A stretch of 64,000 nt of DNA, taken from positions 1,248,869 through 1,312,868 of the forward strand of contig NW_018388191.1 of assembly GCF_001417965.1 (NCBI RefSeq), in the 5' to 3' direction. The position numbers were made by a program, and so were the translations under genes. The DNA is from Exaiptasia diaphana. Lineage: Eukaryota > Cnidaria > Anthozoa > Actiniaria > Aiptasiidae. This document shows positions 16,312 through 27,137 of this stretch, one piece after another; position 1 is the first letter of the stretch, and every line of letters starts with the position of its first letter. The notes under the pieces were generated by a model that had not been told where the DNA came from, did not search any database, and saw only the letters and a program-made list of their open reading frames with translations.

Positions 16312-19300
16312 TCAGTTTTCCATTGACGGTTTTACCCTGTGGTAGATGACTTCATTGCTCCCTTCTTGTTTAGCGGCGTAGCGAGCTGCCGTAAAGAGAA
16401 AGTCGCTCAGCCTACAAAGATCAAGAAGACACGCTGTTATTGCGGGATTTAGGGAGGAGGAAGAGGGGGAAGGTTGGGGAGGGGTGGGACACATAATCTT
16501 CAATTTGTATTTTCCAAAGGTGCTACATTGGGCAACCAAGAATCCTTGAGAACATTCCTGGAGTTTGTCTATCCCCATATGATTCTAAAGCTTGGTAAAT
16601 CATGTGCATGCGTCTTTTGATATCTTTAATATGATCTAGTAAATAATGACTCTGAGAGAAGATATCAGACTTACCTGTTTAAATATTGTGATACTGATTG
16701 ATCAACACTTCCATTCTCGACCAGTGGGACAACTCTAGGAACCCAAATCAAATAAAACAATCATAACAGCAAAAGTCATGTTCAAAGATTGGGCATGACT
16801 CAAGCTTTCTCAGAATAATATATAGACAAAGGCGGAAAATACCCTCTCAAATTCACAACTATTTTTAATTTATTATAAAACTCATTAAAAATACATGAAC
16901 TTTTGTTTAATAATGTCTGTCTATTTGTCAGGTGATTGAACTTAAATGTGGCTGTCACCATCCAATTGTTTAGTCGAGGAGCCAGGCCACAAAAAAATGG
17001 TTTCGTTTACTTCTCACCACAGAAAAGGTTTGATAGCGGGTTTTGATAGAATGAACCCTGCTGAATAAGGCTAGGTAGGTAGTAAAGTCAAATTGTGGGG
17101 TCGCTTTCGAGATATAGGCGTGTTTTTAAAGGACACCGGAAGTCAAGCATGAAATTGAGGCTAGGAGCTAGCAACACATTTGTCTTTAAAATGCTAATCA
17201 TTTAGCATAAAAATGTTTTACAAACGGCAAAATATCAATTTGTTATTGTTTTAGGAAACAGAATAACCAATAATTTTGTGTCACGTGACAAGTCACGTGT
17301 TTCCCGACAGCATTTCCGGTGGATCATACTATATTATGCAGAAATTCTTACTCATAATTTATTATGACCAGATATTTGCAAGGTTTATACCCGACTAACA
17401 ATCTAAATTTTTATTTTTATTCGTTATGGATCGAAAACGTTTTTAAACTCTTACTGTTAGAAAATATGGATGCAATTGTGGATAATTGATAACTGCGTTT
17501 TTCTGTAAATCTCACTTCCGGTTAAATGCCAGGACAAAAACTAACAGCACATTCGTCTCAAAAACGCTGATTATTTAGTAAGGAAAATTTATAGGAATAG
17601 CAAACTACCTTTTTTCATCATGTCTAAATNNNNNNNNNNNNNNNNNNNNNNNNNNNNNNNNNNNNNNNNNNNNNNNNNNNNNNNNNNNNNNNNNNNNNNN
17701 NNNNNNNNNNNNNNNNNNNNNNNNNNNNNNNNNNNNNNNNNNNNNNNNNNNNNNNNNNNNNNNNNNNNNNNNNNNNNNNNNNNNNNNNNNNNNNNNNNNN
17801 NNNNNNNNNNNNNNNNNNNNNNNNNNNNNNNNNNNNNNNNNNNNNNNNNNNNNNNNNNNNNNNNNNNNNNNNNNNNNNNNNNNNNNNNNNNNNNNNNNNN
17901 NNNNNNNNNNNNNNNNNNNNNNNNNNNNNNNNNNNNNNNNNNNNNNNNNNNNNNNNNNNNNNNNNNNNNNNNNNNNNNNNNNNNNNNNNNNNNNNNNNNN
18001 NNNNNNNNNNNNNNNNNNNNNNNNNNNNNNNNNNNNNNNNNNNNNNNNNNNNNNNNNNNNNNNNNNNNNNNNNNNNNNNNNNNNNNNNNNNNNNNNNNNN
18101 NNNNNNNNNNNNNNNNNNNNNNNNNNNNNNNNNNNNNNNNNNNNNNNNNNNNNNNNNNNNNNNNNNNNNNNNNNNNNNNNNNNNNNNNNNNNNNNNNNNN
18201 NNNNNNNNNNNNNNNNNNNNNNNNNNNNNNNNNNNNNNNNNNNNNNNNNNNNNNNNNNNNNNNNNNNNNNNNNNNNNNNNNNNNNNNNNNNNNNNNNNNN
18301 NNNNNNNNNNNNNNNNNNNNNNNNNNNNNNNNNNNNNNNNNNNNNNNNNNNNNNNNNTTAGTAGATATAAAAAAGTTTAATAGTTAAAAGCAAAAGCTGT
18401 AAAGTAGCAAACTCGATCAAACTTCAATAATCTATAGTTTATTTGCTTTTTGGAATACTCTAAAAGATTATATTTATGACCAAAAGATAATTAACTGTTC
18501 AAAATCTTCGTAATTAACTCAATTGTGACTAAATAATGGTACTAACCTGTCAAATTTCCAAACAAATATGACCTTGAAATCCGCCATGTTGGATTTTGCT
18601 ACCTTCATGGAAACGAGGCTGAGGCATGGCCTTTGAGATAATTGTGATTTACCAGCCTGGTCGTATGTTATATTGGACAAACTGACTACAATTAGTTACA
18701 ATATTGTTTATTTCATATCATAAAGATCAATTTCGGGTAAAATATAATTACATTTGATATATAATCATTGTGAAAAGTCTTCATCTAACTTTGTTTGCAA
18801 ACCAAGCGTTTTTCTCTTGAAAAAAACAACCCATAAAAATGTGAAAGCACTTAATTGATGATTGAAATCATTCATTATCTTATTCCTTGTTCTACTGTCA
18901 ATAAGTTGTTAACTCTGCCATGTTATTAGGCAAACTTTTCATGATTTTATATCAATAAATCGAAAAGTACTTCAGTAGCCTCAATTTCATGCTTGACTTC
19001 CGGTGTCCTTTAAAAACACGCCTATATCTCGAAAGCGACCCCACAATTTGACTTTACTACCTACCTAGCCTTATTCAGCAGGGTTCATTCTATCAAGATC
19101 CACTAACAAACCTTTTCTGTGGTGAGAAGTAAACGAACTCAAAAAATAGAGCCTTTTTGAAAACTGGCTCCTCGACTAGTTTTAGAGCAAACAAAGTCAG
19201 ATAGCAGTACTCAGTTTATCCATCAGATGACTATTTCAAAAGAAATATTTGACAAGTAACAAGAAGCTTTTACCTTCGCTCAGTTTGTCTGCACACTGTT

Positions 19301-20991
19301 CTAGCAACATGTAGAAATGCACTGCTTTTTCCACCTGACTGGAAATAGGAATGTTAGTTAAAAGAGGTTAATATCATTTAAAACAGACTAAAGATATTGT
19401 TAAAAATCATGCTTTGTTTGAAAGGACATTTTTTGCTATATACTTACAGGGAGAATAAAGTTTTTTAATGGAGGTAACTTATTGTGGTAGCTGTCAATCC
19501 ATTTTTCTAACTCTGGCGTATATCCTTCATTAAATTCGGTTTGTTCTGCAACAACATGCATAAAAAAGAAAGAAACAAGTCAGTCATTCAGTAAATCAAT
19601 CATTTAAATGATCAATCAATCATCAATCAATCAAATAGTATTAGAAGTGTAATATCCAAATAACCATGATTGAAGCATCTAATATTATGCTTACATATAT
19701 AGTCTGGTCTGTTTTTCTTTTACATTAAAGGCCTTACTCAATTTTCGTTCTCTTGAACTGTCTCTTGGTGTCGCAATATTGGAGCCAACTTCTTGAAGAA
19801 TACATTGAATCTGGAATGAATATATTTGATAAAAAATTACCTGCAGTTTGATATAATTAAACAAATTAAATATTCAATGTCTATGTTACAAAACAGTTGA
19901 GTTAAGAAAAAACAGTAACCTTTTCTAGCTGCTCTACAAGATCCTTGTGCCCTGCATCAATACAAAACTCTCTTGCTACCCTGAAAAATACACATAACAT
20001 TCATACATGAGTACTGTTTGTATTCCAAGCTTGCTATACCACTTATACATACATGCTTAATAACGTCTATACTATACAATGCACAGGAGAATTTTCTCTA
20101 TGAATAATTGATCCTAAACCATGTATAAAATAACAAAATGACAGTCTTGCTTCCCTGTTTTTATTTTGAAAGTCAAATCTCATCATTGCTTTGCTTTTAC
20201 TTAAAAAGTCCATTAGACACCAAAAATCAAGACATTTTACCATCAATACTAGTTTTTTTTAGTAGCCTCCTTTATATGATCTCTTCTAATTTATCTACAT
20301 CTAATAATAACGATGATGATGATGATGACGGTGATGACATTAATGGTAATTTAAATACATTTACATTTACAGTACATTTAAGGTACAGGAAGTACGCAGT
20401 GAAAGCAAGCAGAAAAAAAAACTATGAAATACAAAACGAACACACCAAAACCTTTACAACCCACCCAATGTTTGATGAAAGTTCATCATTTGTTCCTAAA
20501 GCTTCAAACAAGACATCATCTTTCGGTAGTCTCTGCCCTCCAAAGGTACTTGAAAATCCTGTCAATGACAAATGGAATGGTAGTCACTTCCTTTTTCGGG
20601 GGAAACTGAAAGTGTCTCAAATATGCTTGCTAACATTTCTCCACCTCAGGGCACCCCAGGTGGAGATAAGGTCATCTAACCTTTATCACCAGTTCTCGTG
20701 TATATTCTAGGTCCAGCATTTTCCTCTGAGCTATAAATAAAATATTATAATTTATAAGAATGTTTGTGCACTGTTCGGTTAACACAGTTTTGTAAAACTG
20801 ACGTAGTCAATTCTCGGATCAATTGCACCGGATTTTTTTCCCATTTTTTGTGAAAAAAATTTAGCAAGGAAAACTTTGCCAACACAAAATGAAGCTCATT
20901 AAACGTACCTGGAGGTAAATCTCCTGGTCGTCGATGATGCAGAACACCTAGAAATCACTTGAAAACTGACTGCACGCAATACGACCGCCAT
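16312..20991 (-). CDS. MMAB: ATP:cob(I)alamin adenosyltransferase, mitochondrial (MMAB)
   Basis: It transfers the adenosyl group of ATP to cob(I)alamin, making adenosylcobalamin for mitochondrial methylmalonyl-CoA mutase. Nine exons: 20909-20991, 20681-20730, 20465-20558, 19920-19980, 19738-19810, 19448-19545, 19274-19338, 16675-16734, 16312-16411. Phases close exactly to 227 residues (human about 250). The first 28 residues are Arg/Ser-rich without acids, fitting a mitochondrial presequence. The N-terminal nucleotide-binding motif is [15 protein letters not shown] from residue 38. SGGKSS starts at 154 and is followed by the arginine/glutamate-rich helix [12 protein letters not shown] that carries key cofactor residues in the family. 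The C-terminus [17 protein letters not shown] matches the human enzyme. Intron 7 (16735-19273) contains a 2.2-kb TIR element and the assembly gap. The start is the first ATG and fits the targeting peptide. Confidence 0.95.
16973..19176. mobile_element. Long-TIR DNA element flanked by TA, inside MMAB intron 7
   Basis: The ends are GTCGAGGAGCC and its reverse complement GGCTCCTCGAC, each bordered by TA (16971-16972, 19177-19178). Beyond the tips the arms diverge, then match again almost perfectly over about 120 bp (17041-17161 against 18976-19097). A degenerate internal repeat is visible (17165-17235 against 17545-17605). No transposase frame is visible, but 728 internal bases are unknown. Likely a non-autonomous TA-targeting element (Tc1/mariner type or a fold-back). 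Confidence 0.75.
17630..18357. other. Assembly gap (728 N)
   Basis: A run of N inside the long-TIR element in MMAB intron 7. The gap is where a palindromic repeat would be expected to break an assembly. Any open frame across it is meaningless. Confidence 0.99.
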
Positions 20992-21109
20992 TTTAAATTC
21001 GTGGTATTGACCGCTGACCGTATTTTAAATAGTAACACTGCTGTTTAGTTTGATCGCTTTTACCTTTATTGTTTTGGAGTCGATCGGGGTTACGTTTGGT
21101 GTGCCAAAA
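20992..21109. promoter_or_regulatory. Shared divergent promoter, MMAB / GLOD4
   Basis: Only 118 bp separate the start codons of MMAB (-) and GLOD4 (+), so both 5' UTRs and the core promoters must share this stretch. No clear TATA box was seen for either direction. Bidirectional use is inferred from spacing. Confidence 0.6.
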
Positions 21110-23999
21110 ATGTCAAGCAGAAGAGCATTGCATTTTGTTTTTAAAATAGGGAATAGACACGAGAGTGCAAAATTCTATCGGTCCATTCTTGGTATGAAGG
21201 TTAGTGTTCTCCTAAACAATCAACATTTTCATTTGAAAAACTGGATTGGATTTGAAAAACTTTATTATTTTTGTCGAGTCATGCGTAACGCAAAGTCAGT
21301 TTGATAAAGTTATGTAAGCTTAAGCTATTAGCTTTTCTTAACCTCTTGTTTATTTCGAAACAACTGGTTTCAACCTACAAACATGTTTAAACGTACTTAA
21401 AATGTTATCAAACTTACATTAATTTAATAACAATATGTATATTTACACCTGTGTATATGAACAAAGAATAACATTGAATAGCGAGTACGTCATCGAAACA
21501 GTGCCTGCGCTAATATATGCATAATATATTATGTAATACATCTCAATTTATCATGCAATATCATATTGCAGGTAACAAAATGTAAAGCTAGATTCAAATA
21601 TTGCTTTAAGTCATTATCATGGATTTTAAATACATTCAGACAATAGGTATTTTTAGACAATTATTCCATGTTTTTGTATTGAATCATTATTCATTTCTAG
21701 ACTTTACGACATGAAGAGTTTGAAGAAGGATGCAAGGCAACATGCAACGGGTAATTATTTTCTGTGTGCATGAGGTCTCAAGTCTGTGTGAAGGAGGACA
21801 ATTATATTGACTATACAAAATGCAAATATGCAAATTAGGCACATGATTCCTAATATACTGAAAAAAACACTAGTTCTTTATTCAGTGTATATGAATTATT
21901 TTTGGTCATTTTTAGTCCTTATGATGGCAAATGGAGCAAAACTATGATAGGATATGGATCAGAAGATGATCATTTTGTACTTGAACTGACCTATAACTAT
22001 ACAGTTAAAGAATACAAGAGAGGGAATGACTTTCAGGTATTTAGCATGCAACGTCATTTAAGGGAGTACAAAGCCTGGTCTGAAAAAAGATTAATAACTT
22101 TTTATTCATATTTTCAGTCCATTACAATCTTCTCCAAAAATGCTGTTGCCAATGCTAAAAAGTTTGGTTATCCAATGACTGATAAAGGAGATGGTCAATA
22201 CCTGATCCAGGCTCCTGATGGATACCCGTTTGTCCTGTTTGACAAGGATTCTGGAGGTACAGTACATGATTTTATCATCACCTTATAAGGTTATCCACTT
22301 GAAATGAATATTTATAATAAACTGTCATTCTTCAGATCCAGTTCAAAAGGTCGCTTTAGGAGTATCTAATCTAAAGAATTCACTGGACTATTGGCATAAA
22401 CTTCTTGGTATGACTATTGTAAACCAGGAAGACAACAGTGCAACATTGTGCTATGATACCAATAAAGTCAAGCTAGAGCTTGTCCAGGTTGATGGTAAAG
22501 TAGACCGTGGTACAGCGTTTGGAAGGATTGCTTTTTCTTGCCCTAAGATTGAACAAGAAGGGATTCAGAGCTCTGTTCAAAATGCTGGACATACAATCCT
22601 TACTCCTCTTGTCACTTTGGATACTCCTGGAAAAGCTACTGTTAGAGTTGTTATACTATCTGATCCTGTAAGTAATCACTATACTCTCTTTCTTCACTGC
22701 TTCCTTTCCATCATCTTCCATTTCATCCTTTCACCTCCTCCTACCTTTTCATTCTTCATCCTATTCTTCCTCCTTCTCTTCCGTTCCCTTCCATTCCAGC
22801 TTTCTTTTTCCTATGATGTTATCATCACAAACTTTCTTTATATTGTGTATTAGGATGGACATGAAATCTGCTTTGTTGAGGATGAAGGTTTTAGGGAGCT
22901 GTCCCAGTTTGATCCACAAGGTGACAAGCTTTTGGATGAGGTATGAAAAGATAATTCTTGATTATAGTTAACTTGTCAAAAACATTTTACAACAGTTTCC
23001 TTAAGGCCCGTTTACACATGCGATTTTTGCAGCGCGATATTCGCCACTTTGCTATTGCGCAAATAAAATCGTACGTTTAAAAAGCCCTGCGAATGTTGCG
23101 GCGATAGAAAATCGCCGCGAAGTTGCATAGGCCGCCCAACTATTGCTTTAGAGACAGAAAGGAACGAATGCGCACGTTTTAAAAATGTATCATGTTATCG
23201 GCGCGCGCTCTTAGAAAAATTGCGGATTACCTGTGGTACTACGTCACGATCCCTTGCCTCGCGGGTCCATACATTAGTCTGTGACAAGGTATGAAACACA
23301 GATTAGTGTACACCCGCGAGGCACGGGATCGTGACGTTAACACAGGTAGTCCGCATTTGCAGAAGTACATAACATGGTTATGTTCTTCTGGCATTTGCTA
23401 AGAGCGCGCGCCGATAACATATACAGGTAAAAGCGTGCGCAGTCGTTCTTTACTGTCTCTAAAGCAATAGTTGGGCGGCCTATGGAAGTTGCAGACGCAA
23501 TTTTCAAGCATGGTCGAAACTTAAAAATCGCAAGTGAAGCGGACCTTTACAACTGTAATAGTTCATTTCACTTCATGTTTTAACAAAATAAAGATGTCGA
23601 TAATAGAAAAGATACTAATATACATAAAGTGTACAACCATTGGGAATTGAACCCCCAATTCTTCCAGGAATAAAGTTGGCAATGACCCAATTTTGAACAC
23701 ATTTACAAAAGCATGTATTCAGGCAAGCTCGTCCTTGGATGCTGCATTTGTGGTGAAAGTTTTGCACAGAAGTAGACCAACAAGGACATTGATTATCGCA
23801 ACGTACCAATATATCACCGTGGGCTCCCGAGTTTTGGGAAGGACTAATCAACGGGCCAAAATAAATCGCCAAAAATTCCATTAGATTCATATAGTGAATA
23901 AGGCCAGTTCGTTATTCTTTGAATTTTATATCTTTATAGGGTCTGGAAAAAGATAAAAGCGAAGAATGGTTCGCAAAGAAAAAAGCAAAAAAGAATTAA
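21110..23999 (+). CDS. GLOD4: Glyoxalase domain-containing protein 4 (two VOC domains)
   Basis: Seven exons: 21110-21199, 21701-21750, 21916-22036, 22118-22256, 22336-22667, 22854-22940, 23940-23999. They join in frame to 292 residues (human 298). The start [16 protein letters not shown] aligns directly with human [16 protein letters not shown], which fixes the ATG. The first vicinal-oxygen-chelate fold (about 4-115) includes YDGKWSKTM and [13 protein letters not shown]. The second (about 128-255) includes [10 protein letters not shown] and [20 protein letters not shown]. The end DEEWFAKKK-like tail matches the human SDEWFAKHNK. The biochemical substrate is not established in animals. Intron 6 (22941-23939) contains nested mobile elements. 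A possible AATAAA lies at 24288. Confidence 0.95.
22683..22810 (+). repeat. Polypyrimidine tract in GLOD4 intron 5
   Basis: About 130 bases of almost pure C/T on the plus strand, broken by few purines and built of irregular TTCC/CATC units. It ends near the acceptor of exon 6 (22854). Such tracts are low complexity and may adopt unusual DNA forms. Confidence 0.7.
23126..23484. mobile_element. 359-bp TIR element nested in the outer one
   Basis: The ends CATAGGCCGCCCAAC... and ...GTTGGGCGGCCTATG are reverse complements, and pairing continues along most of the element (TTGCTTTAGAGACAG, GGCGCGCGCTCTTAG, ACGTCACGATCCC and their complements). A 7-bp direct repeat GAAGTTG flanks it at 23119-23125 and 23485-23491. 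Related ends occur at 42035-42212 and 59262-59325, so it is a dispersed family. Confidence 0.75.
23353..23397. mobile_element. Mini-palindrome insertion, copy 2, with 7-bp duplication
   Basis: A 31-bp hairpin at 23360-23390 begins CAGAAGTACATAAC and ends with GTTATGTTCTTCTG. It is flanked by GCATTTG at 23353-23359 and 23391-23397. It interrupts one arm of the 359-bp TIR element. The opposite arm lacks it and shows the joined sequence (CCGCAATTTTTCTAAGAG against CCGCATTTG-CTAAGAG), so insertion is directly visible. Confidence 0.8.
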
Positions 24000-24360
24000 A
24001 GAAGTGCTAACTACTGCTGAAATAATTAGCATGAACAAAAATTTGTAAACATTTATAGGTATTAGAATAATAATTGTGAAGTAGAAATGGTGTCATTCAT
24101 ATCTTTCCATCTCGAAATGCGCGTATCTCGATAACCTGCTTACAACAGGTTTATTTTCAAAAACGCTGGATGAAACTCAGGCTAGTATCTCGATCGAACG
24201 TTAAAAACATTGAGGGAGCGAAGAAGCGTGCAGGGTTTTTGATTTATTTTTTAAAGCAGTTTCTAAAAAGTTTTATAGCGGTTTAATAATAAAGACACGC
24301 CTCAAAAAGCTCAACTGCCATATTACGAGTATCTAAGGCATGAAATGGAAAAAAAAAAAG

Positions 24361-24412
24361 AAAAATTTGGAACGCTTCACGATTTTGCGTGTCATCCTTG
24401 CGCAGGTGAGCC

Positions 24413-24445
<33 letters not shown>

Positions 24446-24472
24446 AAAATGTGGTACAGTTTCCCGTACCAC
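24361..24472 (-). ncRNA. U6: U6 spliceosomal snRNA gene (variant)
   Basis: On the minus strand the sequence reads almost exactly as U6: CTAAAATTGGAACGATACAG, then the ACAGAGA box and AGC triad, then TGCGCAAGGATGACACGC and a 3' part ending CGTGAAGCGTTCC followed by a T-rich Pol III terminator. The 5' stem-loop is a perfect 7-bp hairpin (GTGGTAC/GTACCAC), different in sequence from common U6 but equivalent in structure. Between the AUGGC segment and the internal stem-loop it has two extra bases (GGCUCACCUGCGC instead of GGCCCCUGCGC). A TATAAA box sits at 24496-24501, that is -29 to -24, as expected for a type 3 Pol III promoter. This argues for a transcribed gene, though a pseudogene is possible. 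Confidence 0.85.
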
Positions 24473-24495
24473 AATCGTTATGCTTACCTCCTCAG

Positions 24496-24501
24496 TTTAT
24501 A
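24496..24501 (-). promoter_or_regulatory. TATA box of the U6 gene
   Basis: TATAAA on the minus strand, 24-29 bases upstream of the predicted U6 start at 24472. That is the spacing used by Pol III type 3 promoters. No proximal element could be assigned. Confidence 0.6.
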
Positions 24502-27137
24502 AGACAAAAACCCATAGCTCGCTAACGTATGGGTTTCGTCAAATTGACTTGTTGGACTTGTTACGCGCATGGACAAGCTACTAATAAGTAACTAGATCTG
24601 GTATTTTCTTAATACACTAAAATATAGTATTCGATAAAATGCAGTTAGCACTACTAGTGCACAGCGTATTTCTCTTTTTGTGATCATCTATGTTTTTGCA
24701 GAGAAATTTGGTGAAATAGGTAGACCCCTAGTAGACAACAACTAACGTGTGTAAAAAAACGTATTAGAAACGTTTTGGCCGCGTGATAAAGTGGAAAATG
24801 TGGAGGTCTGGGAACGAGTGATTAAACGTTTCTACATCATACTCAAACGTGGTCTGACGTGATTCAACCTCAGATTATATTAATAAAAGATTTGAAATCA
24901 AAGTAAAAGATCTCCATCACTGAAGACTGTCTGAAAATTGAAAGTTTGTGAGCGTCAGATAGCAAAAAGTTGAAAATATAGCTACTTCACAAAGTCGCTA
25001 GTCAGTAAAAAAAGAACCAAGTGAAGCTGAAAGATTTTTTTTATTCGCGATTACCTTGAAATTTTAAAATTTTACCACGTATAAATATACATTTTTCTGT
25101 CGTAAAGTTTTAATAATGCGGAAAAATTAAGAATCGAGTGAAAATTACCTGTGGTGCGATGTAATTAAACCACAATTCCACAGCGTCAAAAAGTCTATAA
25201 CACGATAATTACACTATGTTCAGTCAGCAAGGCATATTCTTATGATTAAGATAAAAACAACAACCGCAATCATCACAGCAGGGAAACAACAACAGCTGAT
25301 TTTCGTACCAAAAAAGACACAGTTATCTTGGAATAGTTATCGTGTTTCTTTTGGGTGGATTGTTATCACTGTCAGTTATAGAAATGGGTTTCATCGTGTT
25401 AGAAATGGTTTCGAGACAGTCGATCATTTTCGAACCGCCATAGATTATTCACCGCAAAAAGATAGAGAAAATCCTGATATAGGGACGTGCTCCGTCACTA
25501 CTGAAAGTCAGTTTTTAACTATCAAATTTCAAGGTGTGCCGATTATGATTTTGTCAAAACGTTTTCATTAAATGTACCTACGCAGCTTATACTAGTTTTC
25601 AAGGCAGTTTCCTCTTTCCTATTACAAATACAATGACAAACTCAGAGGGAAATAAAAAGATCTTGAAAACGTGTCAAGGAATATCTTTTTTACATTGTTC
25701 TCTACGTAATTTTACTAACTATCCGAGACCTCTTTACGTGTTTACCAAATTATTCGTAATTGCCCATAATACCAATTGCGTAAATATGACTTACAAAACA
25801 ATAGATTTATTTGCGAGCCATTAGCCGCTTGTCTCTCATAAGAACGGAAATGTTGTCCATTACGAATCGCGCCATTTTTATTTGATTATTCGCATTAAAG
25901 AAGTGGTGGCATGGGTAAACATGTGCCGAATAATTGCCCTACCCATTTAAGAAGAATTAAAACTCCGAGGCGCCACAAAGATATAGAATAGTTAAATCGA
26001 TTAAACATCAAGGTGACAGTACCATCGTGAAATTTATGGTTTTATACAAGAATACCATTGATGATATAAATCACGATAAGCGAGATCTCACACGCTATAA
26101 CACAAAGACAACGCAAGTTTCTTGATCTAAGGAATCAGCAGTAACGAGATATAAAGATAACACGTAGAATTACGCATGCGCGCTGAGCAGCATCAGCCAC
26201 TAATTACCTCCGCAGAAAAACTGCGAAAATGATAAGAACAGTTTTACAAACGTAAAGATTATGATAACGACTGGAAAAGACCTTACGAAAATTCAATTAA
26301 GGATAGTATGATATATAGCCGGAATACTGTCCGATATGTCCCGCCAATTGGGAAGAATTTTAGAAATTTAACTAACGGGTAATATGACAATCCAAGGTTA
26401 GAGTGTCACGAGTAACTAAATCTGGATTAAACAGATATCTTCCAACCGGTATAAAGTATACACGTTTGTTAAAGTTGAACATCAAAAATAGCTCAAAAAC
26501 AACAAATCATTCCGGGTAAAACATAGTGTTGATTCTGGTTTTCATTAGACAACTTACGTCACGTACAAGACAAAGGTATTTAGGAATAAGATGATGGTTT
26601 AGTACAATAAGCTTGCGTGCTAACAACATATCACTTGCGTTGTGGTAATTGATTTGAGGTGAAAACTAATCCATTAATACACGAAGGAAAGCTGTTACCC
26701 AAGGTAAATATGTCTACATTGATATGATTAACCACGTCAAGTAAGCGGACGTTTTTGTAAAACTGCTAATTATCCATGGCTACTCAGTTGTAATTTGGCA
26801 GTTAAAACGTGATCTTTGAGTCTTGACCATTTAAAATCGCTTACCCTTAACAAAAGAACAAAGAACTTGTGCTGTTAAGAGCAGCGTTCACTTTTTACAT
26901 CAGGAAAAGCATTTTTGACTATACTAAAGAAAAATATCGACGAATTAACCTAACGATTTAGTTTGGTTGATATGACCTGTTTTATCTGTATTGATCAAGT
27001 TAACGAGGTTTGAACATTGTGTGTATCTTTCAGCCATCTAAAACTGTTTTCACGCTGCATGCCAAGAGCTTGGAGGACAGCGATACATCATATATATAGC
27101 TAATTTAATCGCGGAAAAGAAACACTTCAAATTCCAG
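24502..27137. other. Intergenic stretch upstream of the GPCR gene
   Basis: 2.6 kb of AT-rich sequence between the U6 gene and the intronless GPCR. Open frames (for example 25242-25571) show no family resemblance. It presumably contains the GPCR promoter and 5' UTR. No RNA gene or transposon structure was recognised. Confidence 0.5.

Larger units (their letters stand above)
23003..23547. mobile_element. Outer TIR element in GLOD4 intron 6
   Basis: The left end (AAGGCCCGTTTACACATGCG then ATTTTTG) is an imperfect reverse complement of the right end (AAAATCGCAAGTGAAGCGGACCTT). Internal sequence includes GC-rich TTGCG/CGCGA motifs. It has been split by the 359-bp element at 23126-23484. No open frame. 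The exact tips and its target duplication are not clear to me. Confidence 0.55.

Noticed and set aside
17620-18387. 255-codon open frame across the gap
   Set aside because: It consists almost wholly of unknown bases.
20138-20710. 190-codon plus-strand open frame
   Set aside because: It overlaps MMAB exons 2 and 3 on the other strand and is an antisense shadow plus a GAT microsatellite.
24340-24525. 61-codon plus-strand open frame
   Set aside because: It is the antisense of the U6 snRNA gene; the translated LERFTILRVILAQ phrase is the usual U6 artefact.
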